Program-made: the position numbers and the translations under genes
Source: Streptomyces sp. NBC_00708
Lineage (GTDB): Bacteria > Actinomycetota > Actinomycetes > Streptomycetales > Streptomycetaceae
Length of the DNA: 64,000 nt
Direction: 5' to 3'
NCBI GenBank assembly: GCA_036226585.1
Contig: CP108997.1
Span: 3,720,001-3,784,000 of the forward strand
The notes under the pieces: model-generated
The model's database searches: none
The model's input: the letters and a program-made list of their open reading frames with translations, nothing else
What the model was told of the DNA's origin: nothing
Shown here: one piece after another, positions 1 to 8,570 of the stretch
Numbering within the stretch: position 1 is the first letter of the stretch
How the letters are laid out: each line of letters begins with the position of its first letter

Positions 1-1112
1 CACAGCTTCCCGGCCCGCTCCACCCGGATCACCCCGTCCGGGCGCTTCGGGGTGTCGCCGTGCGGGAGCGAGACCTCGGTGAAGGTCTGCATCCGTCCGG
101 CCGGGGCACCGAAGGCGGCGGTCAGCCGGCGCCCGAACTCCGGGACCTGCGCCATCACCGACAGCAGCACGGAGGTCGCCCGGACCTCGCGCTCCTTGTC
201 GCTCTTGAGGTTCGAGGCGGGGAACAGCCGCGCGACCCGCCAGGAGTCGTTCTCGGCCAGCGACTTCGCGGCGACGGCCGGCAGGGTCACCTTCTTCTTC
301 GCCGTACGGGCACGCGCCGGCCTGGGCGCGGGTGCCGCCGCCACCGGTGCGGCGGCCATGGTTTCCCCGGACTGCTGGCCGGGTACGGCGGCGGGGGCCG
401 GCCGGGGCGCCACATCGGGCGCGGAGCCCGCCGCCCGGTCCGCGTAGAGCGGCTGCGCGGGCGGCTGCTCGACGTTCGGCCGCTCGGTGACGACGCCGCC
501 CGCCCCACCGCCGTCCGCGGTCACCTCACCGGCCGCGGCGCCTTCCCCGTCGCCGTCGTTCTCACCCTCGTCGTCGACATCGATGCCGAAGTCCGTCGCG
601 AGTCCGGCGAGCCCGGTCTCGTACCCCTGGCCGATGGCCCGGTACTTCCACTCCGTACCGCGCCGGTACAGCTCGCCGAAGATGAAGGCGCTCTCCACGG
701 ACGCGTCGGTGATCGAGAACCCGAGCAGCACCTCGCCGGACCGGTCGGCGACGGTCATCCGCAGGTCGTCCAGCTCGCCGAAGCGGGAGCCGCCGTACCG
801 GCTCGCGGCGACGACCAGACGCTCGACGTCCTCGGGGACGGCGGTCAGGTCGAGGCTGATGCGGTCCTCGCTGCCGCCGTCCGTCGGCGTCTTGCCCAGC
901 AACTGCACGCTGCCGTCGGCCGCGGCGGGGTTGTTGTAGTAGAAGAAGTCGGCGTCGCCACGGACCTTGCCGCCGCTGTCCAGCAGGAGCACGGACACAT
1001 CCGCGTCCCCGTCCCCGGCGCTGCTGCTCCAGCTCAGGCTCGCGATGACCGAACCCGCGTCCTCGCTGAGGTCCGCCAGCCCGACGTTGGCGCCCTTGGT
1101 CATCTCCCGCAT
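1..1112 (-). CDS. TerD-family stress protein with C-terminal nuclease-like region (3' end outside window)
   Basis: The N-terminal half (about residues 1-185) is a TerD domain: MTKGAN start, a stretch rich in acidic Ca-binding residues (DADVSVLLLDSGGKVR), FFYYNNP and the conserved GELYRRGTEWKYRAIGQGY ending. A Pro/Ala-rich linker follows. A second region ends, where the window cuts it, in PDGVIRVERAGKLW, which resembles the beginning of a PD-(D/E)XK nuclease core seen in large Streptomyces TerD proteins. That second assignment is inference. TerD proteins bind calcium and act in tellurite and general stress responses. The start is ambiguous between ATG at 1112 and ATG at 1103. The gene diverges from the seryl-tRNA synthetase gene on its right, with about 264 bases between them. 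Confidence 0.85.
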   Translation of the reverse strand, partial: MREMTKGANVGLADLSEDAGSVIASLSWSSSAGDGDADVSVLLLDSGGKVRGDADFFYYNNPAAADGSVQLLGKTPTDGGSEDRISLDLTAVPEDVERLVVAASRYGGSRFGELDDLRMTVADRSGEVLLGFSITDASVESAFIFGELYRRGTEWKYRAIGQGYETGLAGLATDFGIDVDDEGENDGDGEGAAAGEVTADGGGAGGVVTERPNVEQPPAQPLYADRAAGSAPDVAPRPAPAAVPGQQSGETMAAAPVAAAPAPRPARARTAKKKVTLPAVAAKSLAENDSWRVARLFPASNLKSDKEREVRATSVLLSVMAQVPEFGRRLTAAFGAPAGRMQTFTEVSLPHGDTPKRPDGVIRVERAGKL

Positions 1113-1376
1113 GCAGTCCCCCAGACGCGCGGCCGCGTCGGGTCCCGCCCTGGCAACGGCAGCATGTTGATCCGTGACACAGCGCAACTCGCCGCACACG
1201 GGAGAACCGTATCGCCCATATGGACTACACGTGAAGGAACCGTGAAGTCCGGATGTGGGTGGCACCGAACAGGCGGGGCCGCCCCGCCGATAAACCGGAT
1301 CGCACGGGCCGCGGTGGTTGCTACCGTCGGTCCCACAACGCACCGACCCACTCGCCGGACCAGAAGGACCTTCCTC

Positions 1377-2669
1377 ATGCATGATGCCCGCGCCCTGATC
1401 GACATGGGTGCCGAAGCGGTACGCCGGCTCGCTCGTCGCGGATACACGCTGGACCTGCCCGCACTGGAGGACCTCCAGTCCCGGCGCAACCAGAACATCC
1501 GCTCGGCCGACGAGCTGCGGGCGGAGTCCAAGCGGGTGGCGAGCGAGGTCCAGCAGACGGCGAAGTCCGGCGGTGACATCAGCAAGCTGAAGGAGCGTGC
1601 CCGCGAGCTGAAGGAGGAGATCCGGGAGATCGAGGCCGGTCAGGAGCAGGTCCAGGAGGAGCTGCGCGACCTGTTGCTCAGCATCCCGAACCTGCCGGCC
1701 GACGAGGCCCCGGACGGCGACAGCGACGCGGACGCGGTCGAGATCAGGCGCGTGGGCACGCCGCGCGCGTTCTCCTTCGAGCCGAAGGACCACGTCGACC
1801 TCGGCGAGGCGACGGGCATCCTCGACTTCGCCCGCGCGACCAAGCTCTCGGGCCCCCGTTTCGCGGTCACGCGCGGTGCGGGCGCGGCCCTGGAACGCGC
1901 CCTGGCGACCCTCTTCCTCGACCTCCACACCCGCCGCCACGGGTACGTCGAGCACGCGGTCCCGTACCTGGTCACCCGTAAGACCATGACCGGCACCGGG
2001 CAGCTCCCGAAGTTCGAGGAGGACCTGTTCAAGACCGGCGTCGCGGACCGCGAGCTGTTCCTCATCCCGACGGCCGAGGTCCCGCTGACCAACCTGTACG
2101 CGGACGAGATCATCCCGCCCGCCGAACTGCCCCTGGCCCTGACCGCGCAGACGCCGTGCTTCCGGTCCGAGGCGGGTTCGTACGGGCGCGACACCCGGGG
2201 CCTGATCCGCCAGCACCAGTTCTCCAAGGTGGAGATGGTCCGCATCGTCGACCCGGCCGAGGCCGACGCGGAGCTGGAGCAGATGGTCGGTCACGCCGAG
2301 GCGTGCCTGAAGGAACTGGGCCTCGCCTACCGGGTCGTCATGCTCGCCGCCGGCGACACGGGCTTCTCGGCCCGGCTCACGTACGACATCGAGGTCTGGA
2401 TCCCGAGCCAGAACACGTACCGCGAGATCTCCTCGGTCTCCGACTTCGGTACGTTCCAGGCTCGTCGCGCGAACATCCGCACCCGCGACGAGAACGGCAA
2501 GCCCAAGCTCGTCGCCACCCTCAACGGCTCCGGCCTCCCCATCGGCCGCACCCTGGCCGCCCTCCTCGAACAGTGCCAGCAGGAGGACGGCTCGCTGGTG
2601 CTGCCGGAGGTGCTGGTCCCGTACCTCGGCTTCCGCCGGATCGCGGCGGACGGGACGCCGGAGGCGTAA
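1377..2669 (+). CDS. serS: Seryl-tRNA synthetase, probably a second, non-actinobacterial-type copy
   Basis: A 430-residue class II aminoacyl-tRNA synthetase that charges tRNA-Ser. A long coiled-coil tRNA-binding arm occupies about residues 25-105. The catalytic core has motif 2 (CFRSEAGSYGRDTRGLIRQH) and motif 3 (NGSGLPIGRTLAALLE). The N-terminus (MHDARALIDMGAEAV) and motif 2 differ from the housekeeping actinobacterial enzyme as I remember it (MIDLRLLRED; CFRREAGTYGKDTRG). This is therefore likely an additional, horizontally acquired SerRS. Extra copies are known as self-resistance to seryl-AMP mimics such as the albomycin warhead, but nothing next to it looks biosynthetic. The ATG at 1377 has no strong Shine-Dalgarno sequence, but there is no better in-frame start near the conserved N-terminus. 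Confidence 0.93.
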   Translation: MHDARALIDMGAEAVRRLARRGYTLDLPALEDLQSRRNQNIRSADELRAESKRVASEVQQTAKSGGDISKLKERARELKEEIREIEAGQEQVQEELRDLLLSIPNLPADEAPDGDSDADAVEIRRVGTPRAFSFEPKDHVDLGEATGILDFARATKLSGPRFAVTRGAGAALERALATLFLDLHTRRHGYVEHAVPYLVTRKTMTGTGQLPKFEEDLFKTGVADRELFLIPTAEVPLTNLYADEIIPPAELPLALTAQTPCFRSEAGSYGRDTRGLIRQHQFSKVEMVRIVDPAEADAELEQMVGHAEACLKELGLAYRVVMLAAGDTGFSARLTYDIEVWIPSQNTYREISSVSDFGTFQARRANIRTRDENGKPKLVATLNGSGLPIGRTLAALLEQCQQEDGSLVLPEVLVPYLGFRRIAADGTPEA

Positions 2670-2694
2670 CAGGGCATCAGGGGGCTAATGCCCC

Positions 2695-2724
2695 AGCCGG
2701 ACAGGCCTTACGGTCTGTCCGGCT
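2695..2724. terminator. Hairpin terminator between convergent genes
   Basis: A perfect 10-bp inverted repeat (AGCCGGACAG / CTGTCCGGCT) with a 10-base loop, starting 26 bases after the serS stop. It overlaps the 3' end of the convergent 97-residue gene and probably stops transcription from both sides. Confidence 0.6.
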
Positions 2725-3001
2725 GCTCCCGCCGACGGAACTCCGTACAGCGGCACATGTCCCCGGTCGCCCGCTGGCTGTTGCCGTAGCTGTCGTTGTT
2801 CCAGCTGTGGTGCCCGTACTCGTGCCGGCAACGGCCCTTCGCCTCGTCGTGCTTGGGCTGCTCGTGCCCGCACGAGGCGCACAGCGGGTAGTAGACCACG
2901 GGCGCCACGATGGACCCGCTGCGCAGGATCACCACCATCGCCACGACGGCGCCGACGACCGCGACCCCGCCCACGATCCCTACGACGTGCTCGGCCCCCA
3001 T
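2708..3001 (-). CDS. Small membrane-anchored Cys/His-rich protein
   Basis: A 97-residue protein. An N-terminal hydrophobic helix (about residues 5-28, VVGIVGGVAVVGAVVAMVVI) is followed by a soluble tail with CASCGHEQPKHD, CRHEYGHHSW and CRC, spaced like a metal-binding ribbon. The predicted topology is one membrane span with a zinc-ribbon-like tail, which is inference. It is convergent with serS. I do not recognise the family. Confidence 0.6.
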   Translation of the reverse strand: MGAEHVVGIVGGVAVVGAVVAMVVILRSGSIVAPVVYYPLCASCGHEQPKHDEAKGRCRHEYGHHSWNNDSYGNSQRATGDMCRCTEFRRREQPDRP

Positions 3002-3618
3002 GCCCTGCCCCCGTTGTCAGCGCGGATCAGCCCCGATCGACGGCTTCCACGCTACGTGAGAGGGTTCCGCGACCGGACCCGGTTTTCGCGGGCGGACGGG
3101 GCGTCCGCGATATGGAACGGTGGTTGTTCGGCGGGAGTTGGACACTAAGATCCATGTTCATGACACATGGGGCGGAGAGGACGGGCAGCGCGTACGCATC
3201 CGTCCTGCTGGTGATCCGTCGTCACGTCGACTGCTGTCGGCAGTCCAGCGCGCTGTGTCGCTGACGTAACCGGCCGGCGCCCGAAGGCGCGGCTTTCCGA
3301 AGCCTCTCCGCTTCCCCTGCGGCCCTTGCCGCCGCCCCCTCGTCGCTGACCGCCTCCGGTCCGTAGCGCGCGGACGGGGTCTGCCGTGCCTTCCCGTACT
3401 GGGTCCTTGCCGTGTTGGGGCTTTCCCGTACTGGATCCCCGTACTGGACCCAGTGCTGGATGCCCGTACTGGATCCAGTGCTGGATGCCCGTGCTGGATC
3501 CCCGTACGGGAGGAGCGGCGTCCCGGCGGCAGAGGCACCGCTTCTCCGGCCCCGCAGGCCGGCCCGCCCGGCCTCTTCCCGGCCGGCTCGTGCGTTACTC
3601 GCCCGATTGGACATCGCC
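3002..3618. other. 617-base intergenic stretch containing a short-unit repeat
   Basis: No convincing gene. Long open frames exist on both strands, but they run through the degenerate repeat at 3393-3510 and have repeat-derived, low-complexity translations (many STGSSTG and DPVLDA units). The stretch must contain the promoters for the 97-residue gene (leftward) and the secreted protein gene (rightward). Confidence 0.5.
3393..3510. repeat. Degenerate 11-15 bp tandem repeat, consensus CCGTACTGGATCC
   Basis: About eight imperfect units read CCGTACTGGGTCC, CCGTACTGGATCC, CCGTACTGGACCC, GTGCTGGATGC and variants, ending in CCGTACGGG. Two subtypes (GTACTGGATCC and GTGCTGGATGC) alternate. The array lies 110 bases upstream of the secreted-protein gene. 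Confidence 0.75.
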
Positions 3619-5064
3619 ATGCCGCGTTCCTCGTTGTTCCCGCGCGCCGCCGTGCTCGGTGCCGCCGCCCTGCTCGCGCTGGGTACCGCGTTCCCGGCCC
3701 AAGCGGCCACGGGCTTCGACCCGCTTCCCCCGCACAATCCGTACGCGGGGCCCCAGGGCACCGCGACCATGCACGGCGACACCGGCTCCTCGGACGCCAC
3801 CCCGCTGGCCGGGCCGGGCGCCGGGTCGCTGACTTCAAGGCGCGTCGCCCTGCAATCGGCGTGCCCGACCGTACTGGTCGGCTCCGACGGTTACCCGGTG
3901 GCGCTCTGCACGCCGATCCTCGGCCAGGTCCCCACCGTGCACCTGCTCGACCCCGCGACGGGGGACTCGCTGGCGGAGCTGAAGATCGCCAAGGGTTCCC
4001 TGCTCGGTGGGGTCTACGCCTACCTGGACGACCAGGACCGGCTGGTGGCGGTGGACGGCGACCGCGCCCTGCTGCGTATCGCGCACCGCAGGACCGCGTC
4101 CGGCGGCTGGGAACTGTACGTCGCGAGTTCGCTGTCGCTGGCGTCGGCCGTGCCGGAGGGGGACGCGGTCACCGGGGTCTCACCGGACTGGAAGGGCCGG
4201 GTCTGGTTCGCCACGGGCGGCGGCGTCGTGGGCACCGCCGACGACCGCACGGGCGCCGTCCACGCCCTGACGCTGCCCGCGGGCGAACGCGTCGACAACT
4301 CCATCTCGACGGCGCCCACCGGCACCGCCGTCGCCACTACCCACGCCACCTACCTGCTCACCGCCGCGGAAGACGGCACCCCCGCCGTCGCCTGGCGGCA
4401 GCCCTACGACCGGGGGCCCGCGCGCAAGCCCGGCCAGCTCAGCCGGGGCACCGGCTCGACCCCGACGTTCTTCGGCCCCCGCACCGGCACCGACTACCTC
4501 ACCGTCGTGGACAACGCCGCCCCCACCGAGAACCTGCTCGTCTACCGGGCGGACACCGGCGCCCAGGTCTGCTCCGTCCCCGTCCTCCGGTCCGGTGGCA
4601 GCGGCAGCGAGAACTCCCCGATCGGCGCCGGCAACTCCGTGTTCGTCGCCAGTACCTACGGATACCCCTACCCCGCGCTCCCGGACGACGCCGGCCCCTC
4701 CACGCCGGCCGCCGCCGACTTCGAGGGAGGCCTCAGCCGCGTCGACGTCCGCGCGGACGGGTCCGGCTGCGACCTGAAGTGGGACACCACGGTCCGCTCG
4801 TCGGCCGTACCCCGCCTCTCCACCGCCGACGGCCTCATCCACACCGTCATCCGGACGCCCGCCATCCCCTTCACCCACACCACGTCGATCCTCGACTCCT
4901 TCTTCTACGCCGCGATCGACCCCGCCACCGGCCGAACGGTCCGCACCCACTACCTCGGCACCAGCGCCCTTTACGACACCCTGCAAATGGTCGGCTCCAT
5001 CGCCCCGGGCGGCGTGATCTACCAGGGCACCATCACGGGCATCCTCCGCATCACCAACGGGTGA
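3619..5064 (+). CDS. Secreted beta-propeller-like protein
   Basis: A 481-residue protein with a Sec signal peptide: MPRSSLFPR, hydrophobic core AAVLGAAALLALGTA, then cleavage near AQA-ATGF at about residue 29. The mature part is built of repeating short beta-strand blocks such as VHLLDPATGDSLAEL, RVWFATGGGVVG and YAAIDPATGRTVRT, as in PQQ- or WD-like propellers. Four Cys residues (ACPT, LCTP, VCSV, GCDL) could form disulfides outside the cell. No catalytic motif is visible and its ligand is unknown. The ATG at 3619 begins the signal peptide; longer upstream frames run into the repeat and are rejected. Confidence 0.75.
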   Translation: MPRSSLFPRAAVLGAAALLALGTAFPAQAATGFDPLPPHNPYAGPQGTATMHGDTGSSDATPLAGPGAGSLTSRRVALQSACPTVLVGSDGYPVALCTPILGQVPTVHLLDPATGDSLAELKIAKGSLLGGVYAYLDDQDRLVAVDGDRALLRIAHRRTASGGWELYVASSLSLASAVPEGDAVTGVSPDWKGRVWFATGGGVVGTADDRTGAVHALTLPAGERVDNSISTAPTGTAVATTHATYLLTAAEDGTPAVAWRQPYDRGPARKPGQLSRGTGSTPTFFGPRTGTDYLTVVDNAAPTENLLVYRADTGAQVCSVPVLRSGGSGSENSPIGAGNSVFVASTYGYPYPALPDDAGPSTPAAADFEGGLSRVDVRADGSGCDLKWDTTVRSSAVPRLSTADGLIHTVIRTPAIPFTHTTSILDSFFYAAIDPATGRTVRTHYLGTSALYDTLQMVGSIAPGGVIYQGTITGILRITNG

Positions 5065-5098
5065 CGGGGTCACCCGCAGCAGGGGGCTTCGGCGTCTC

Positions 5099-5620
5099 TC
5101 AGGTACGGGAGAGCAGCGCCGCGCTCACGCACGCAACAGCCGGCAGCAGCATGAGCACGGCGCCATGCACACACCGATTCTTGATGTGGGCGATACGGCT
5201 GGTCCCCGTCAGAGCACGGAAGAGACGAGGGTGGGGGTCGGCGCTGGTCCGGGAGAGCCCGGACGGCAGCTCCGCATGTCTCTCTGCGCGGACCACGTCG
5301 TCGTAGTAGGCGAGGGAGCGGGAGTTCCTTCCGGCCTTCTGGCCGTGGCGGGGAAGCAGGGCCGTCAGCAGCAGAAGCAAGGCCGCGGTCGTGGTGACCG
5401 TGGCCGCCCACCACAGCGGCAGGGGGCCGAAGGTGCCGGGCGTGCGGCAGACCAGGAGGAGACCGAGCAGTGACCCTCCGGTGGCGAGCAGAACCGCCGC
5501 CTTGCCGTCCGCCCGCCCTATCTCGATGTGGTTCTGGGCGATCAGCTCACGCGACAGCTCCACCACATCCTCCGGCCCGGCCGATCCGGGCCGGAGGATG
5601 AAGCGACGGCGGCCGGTCAC
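5099..5620 (-). CDS. Pycsar-type membrane effector (DUF5706/PycTM-like)
   Basis: A 173-residue protein with three clear hydrophobic helices at about 40-58, 68-91 and 153-170. Before helix 1 it has IEIGRADGKAAVLLATGG and before the last helix RIAHIKNRCVHGAVLM. This arrangement matches my recollection of the DUF5706 / Pycsar effector (PycTM) family, whose members depolarise or permeabilise the membrane when a cyclic pyrimidine nucleotide is made. The start GTG overlaps the stop of the preceding gene (GTGA), so it is the last gene of a four-gene translationally coupled operon headed by a cyclase-like gene at 8567-9475. That genomic link is the main support for the effector reading. The family call is from motif and topology only. 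Confidence 0.72.
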   Translation of the reverse strand: MTGRRRFILRPGSAGPEDVVELSRELIAQNHIEIGRADGKAAVLLATGGSLLGLLLVCRTPGTFGPLPLWWAATVTTTAALLLLLTALLPRHGQKAGRNSRSLAYYDDVVRAERHAELPSGLSRTSADPHPRLFRALTGTSRIAHIKNRCVHGAVLMLLPAVACVSAALLSRT

Positions 5621-6525
5621 CGGAAGTCCTCGTACAGGTCGCCCGTGTCGTCCGGCCCGCCGGTGCCGCTGATCCGGCGCAGTACCTCGTCTCCCTGCGG
5701 CACCCCCACGTCACTGAGTACACGGGCCAGGTTGACGCCGACGAAGCCACGGTCCTCCGGGGTCAGCGACCGAAGCGTCGTGGCGAGGGTGTGCTCCCAG
5801 CTGTTCGGGTCGGACAGGAGGGTGCGGTGGTTCACCGTCCAGTCGAGCACCTCGCGTGCCTGTTCGGGCTGATGCAGGAGCCAGAGCGCTGCCAGCCCGA
5901 CGGGTCCGCCGGCGACGACCTCCCGGTAGAAGCGGTACGCCTCGCGGTGTGCCTCGCCGAAGCCCGCGGGAAGGAGGGGATCGGCGCCGCTGCCGGGCGT
6001 GGGCAGAAGCGCGGCCGGAGGGTCCAGGAACCAGTAGGTGAGGCCACAGCCGTCGATCAGCTGGTCCAGGCCGGGCGGCACGACCTCGGTCGTTCCCGGG
6101 TGCGATGGCGGTTTCCGCAAGGGGTCCGGGGCGCCGGGCAGGGCCGCGTTGGCGCTGATGTGATCGGCCACCAGCCGGCGGGCACGTTCCTTGGTGAGCC
6201 GGTTCCGTGCCGCGAGGACCGGGTTGCTGATCCTCCAGGCGACCCCGTAGCGGGCGGGCGGCTTCGGGGGGCGGCGCGGGATGTCGACCGACATCCGCTG
6301 CTCGGCGAGCGACACCCACACGATCTCGTAGAAGTCGCCCTGCCGCACGGACCGGACGGTCGGGCGCGGGTACCCCCAGTAGTCGCCGCTCCGGGGTGGC
6401 ACCATCCCGTCCTCCTCGTCGGCCGAGAGGAAGACCAGGGCCCGGTCGTCCGAGGCACCGAGCCGGTGACGGAGTACCTGCCAGGCGGGCGAGGAGTCGA
6501 GAGGGGTGATGAGCCGGCCGGTCAT
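5617..6525 (-). CDS. Uncharacterised protein of the cyclase operon
   Basis: A 302-residue soluble protein I do not recognise. Visible features are a basic Pro-rich segment (RRPPKPPARYG, about residue 83), a Trp-rich middle (LTYWFLDPPAALL; LAALWLLHQPEQ) and an acidic C-terminus. No catalytic signature, signal peptide or membrane span is seen. The start ATG overlaps the stop of the NTPase-like gene (ATGA), and its stop overlaps the start of the membrane effector (GTGA), so it is made in step with both. An adaptor, regulator or immunity role in the signalling system is plausible but unproven. Confidence 0.7.
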   Translation of the reverse strand: MTGRLITPLDSSPAWQVLRHRLGASDDRALVFLSADEEDGMVPPRSGDYWGYPRPTVRSVRQGDFYEIVWVSLAEQRMSVDIPRRPPKPPARYGVAWRISNPVLAARNRLTKERARRLVADHISANAALPGAPDPLRKPPSHPGTTEVVPPGLDQLIDGCGLTYWFLDPPAALLPTPGSGADPLLPAGFGEAHREAYRFYREVVAGGPVGLAALWLLHQPEQAREVLDWTVNHRTLLSDPNSWEHTLATTLRSLTPEDRGFVGVNLARVLSDVGVPQGDEVLRRISGTGGPDDTGDLYEDFR

Positions 6526-8570
6526 GAGGCGAACCCTTCTGCGGGAGGGGACGTTCGGGCACGGTGACGGCGCAGGACGAAGCGCAGGACGCCGCGGTGG
6601 CTCCGGGCGACGTCCGAGAGCCCCCCGAGCAGGCGGGGGAAGGAGGTCCGCTGCCGCAGGACCGGGTCGTTCTCGATCAGGAACAGGCCCGCCACGACGG
6701 CTTCGTAAGTGGCCGGGTCGTCCAGCGCGGTGACGACGAGATCGAGGGTCCGTCCGAAGTGATCGGTGAGCAGATCCGCGAGACGGAGCCGGTGATGGCC
6801 GGGTGCCCCGGCCAGGGGGAAGGTCGTGCGGCTCATCGAGTTGATGACGTGTACCGCCATCGAGTGCTGCTGGGTGCCCGGCTCCGCCGTCTGCCACGAT
6901 CGCAGGCGGTCGAGGACCAGCGGCTGGCCGGCCTTCTCCGACACAAGGACGCTGAGGGCGAAGGAGACCGCTGAACGCAGTCTGGTGTCCTCGGTCTCCG
7001 TGTCCGGCCTGTTCAGGACCGTGTCCAGGAGCTTCAAAGCGAAGACGGGGCGCGCCAGACCGTACTTGCCGGCGCAGGTCTCCGCCACAGTGCAGCGAAG
7101 CGGTACGGAGGCGGTCCCGCTCCACCGGCGCAGCTGCTCCCTGATCGCTCCGGTGAGGGGCGGATGCTCGACCATCTCTCCGAGCGCATAGGCCACCAGA
7201 CGGCGGCGCCAGCGCTTCTCCGATTCGGCGAAGGGCTTCAGCTGGCGCAGAGTGTTCGGACCCGTAGCGTGCATCAGTGCTCTTCCGATCGCCCGGCCCG
7301 CCGCGAGCTCGATGCCGGGACGGTGGGGAATCTCGTCCAGGGCCTGCCACAGCAGCGGATTCATGCCCTCGTACTCCAGCCACAAGCAGCGGAGCAGAGC
7401 GTCGGACCGGTGACGGCCGGAGAAGACGACCGGCTGGACGGTGCAGAGCGGCACCACCCCGAACCGTGGCGGGCCGAGACGGGCGCCGACGGCCTCCAGC
7501 CGATTACCGAGGGCAGGGCCCAGCAGGTCACGGTGTCCGTGCGGTTCGGGCGTGCCGGGCAGAGGGGGCCCGCCGCGTTCGGTGACCAGGGGGCGCAGAA
7601 CGGTACTGAACTCCTCGACGACGGTCCGGTCCTGTCCGTCCAGCAGCGAGATCGCCGCCATCAGGGCGATCCGGTCGGCCCGGTGGCTGGATTCCGCCAG
7701 CGCCTTGTGTGCTGCGGCGGAGCTGCCGGCCCGCAGTTCGGCAAGCACGGACGAGACCGACCCGCCCGATACGACGAGGTCCCGCAGCCCGTCGGCCACG
7801 TCGACGGCTTCGCCGGGCAGAGGATGGGCACGGAGATGTTCGTCGAAGGCCGCCGAGGCGAGGTGACCCAGCGCTTCGGCCAGGAGCTCTTCGGTGAGGC
7901 CGCCCGCTTGCTCCATGGTTCTGAGGCGTTCGGCGGCCACGTCCGCTGCCAGGGGCGGGTCATGCGTGATCCGCCAGGGCGAGGTGTCATGCGGGAGCGG
8001 CACCTCGGCCCGCACGGTGATGACCAGATGGGCGTTCGACCGGCGCAGCAGGCCGGCCAGCCCGGTGAGCACGACCTCGCCCAGCCCACCCGCCTGTTCG
8101 GGCGCCAGCCCCTGGAGCAGATAGCCGCGCGGCTCCTTGGGGCGCCAGCGGGAGAGGTCGTCCGAGGCGTCCAGGCCGGTGATGCCTGCGGCCCCATGGC
8201 GTTCCGCCAGCAGCACGAACGCCGTGGTGCTCGAGCCGGTGCCACGGGCGGCCCGCAGTACGAGGATGCGGTTGTCGAGTGCCTTCCGGCAGCGGGCGTA
8301 CGCCGGCGGCTCGACGAATCCGCGTAGGCGCTCCTGGACATCGTGCGCGGGGTACGGGCCCTCCCTCAGCCGTGGGGTGAAGATCTCGTTCGTGGCGGTC
8401 TCGTCGAACCGGCCACCGTTGATCACCGTGAAGTGGTCGCCGACAGCGCCCATGACGGCCACGCCCTGGTCCACCTGCTGCCGGTTGTCGCGGTAGACCT
8501 CGGCCGGATCCGGCTGACCGCCGGCATCCGGTTCCTCCGGACCGGGAGCGGTGTTCGCGTCGGTGCTCAC
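6522..8570 (-). CDS. Large NTPase-like protein with degenerate P-loop, in cyclase operon
   Basis: A 682-residue protein. Near the N-terminus (about 35-50) it has QGVAVMGAVGDHFTVI, a motif that recurs in the C-terminal tails of both cyclase-like proteins in this locus. A nucleotide-binding-like loop, RAARGTGSSTTAF (about 107-118), follows a hydrophobic strand but lacks the Walker A lysine, and LVITVRAEVPL resembles a later ATPase strand. The rest is helical and may be repeat-like. The likely role is a scaffold or sensor related to STAND/AAA-like proteins that no longer hydrolyses nucleotide, or that binds a different ligand. It starts at GTG overlapping the cyclase stop (GTGA). Function is inferred only from context. 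Confidence 0.7.
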   Translation of the reverse strand: MSTDANTAPGPEEPDAGGQPDPAEVYRDNRQQVDQGVAVMGAVGDHFTVINGGRFDETATNEIFTPRLREGPYPAHDVQERLRGFVEPPAYARCRKALDNRILVLRAARGTGSSTTAFVLLAERHGAAGITGLDASDDLSRWRPKEPRGYLLQGLAPEQAGGLGEVVLTGLAGLLRRSNAHLVITVRAEVPLPHDTSPWRITHDPPLAADVAAERLRTMEQAGGLTEELLAEALGHLASAAFDEHLRAHPLPGEAVDVADGLRDLVVSGGSVSSVLAELRAGSSAAAHKALAESSHRADRIALMAAISLLDGQDRTVVEEFSTVLRPLVTERGGPPLPGTPEPHGHRDLLGPALGNRLEAVGARLGPPRFGVVPLCTVQPVVFSGRHRSDALLRCLWLEYEGMNPLLWQALDEIPHRPGIELAAGRAIGRALMHATGPNTLRQLKPFAESEKRWRRRLVAYALGEMVEHPPLTGAIREQLRRWSGTASVPLRCTVAETCAGKYGLARPVFALKLLDTVLNRPDTETEDTRLRSAVSFALSVLVSEKAGQPLVLDRLRSWQTAEPGTQQHSMAVHVINSMSRTTFPLAGAPGHHRLRLADLLTDHFGRTLDLVVTALDDPATYEAVVAGLFLIENDPVLRQRTSFPRLLGGLSDVARSHRGVLRFVLRRHRARTSPPAEGFAS

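Noticed and set aside
60..1376. Long plus-strand frame running into serS
   Set aside because: It is the antisense of the TerD gene and gives a non-conserved Arg/Gly-rich translation; SerRS homology begins only at 1377.
3158..3838. Minus-strand frames of 190-226 residues over the repeat region
   Set aside because: Translation is repeat-derived low complexity and overlaps the signal-peptide start of the secreted protein on the other strand; no ribosome-binding site.
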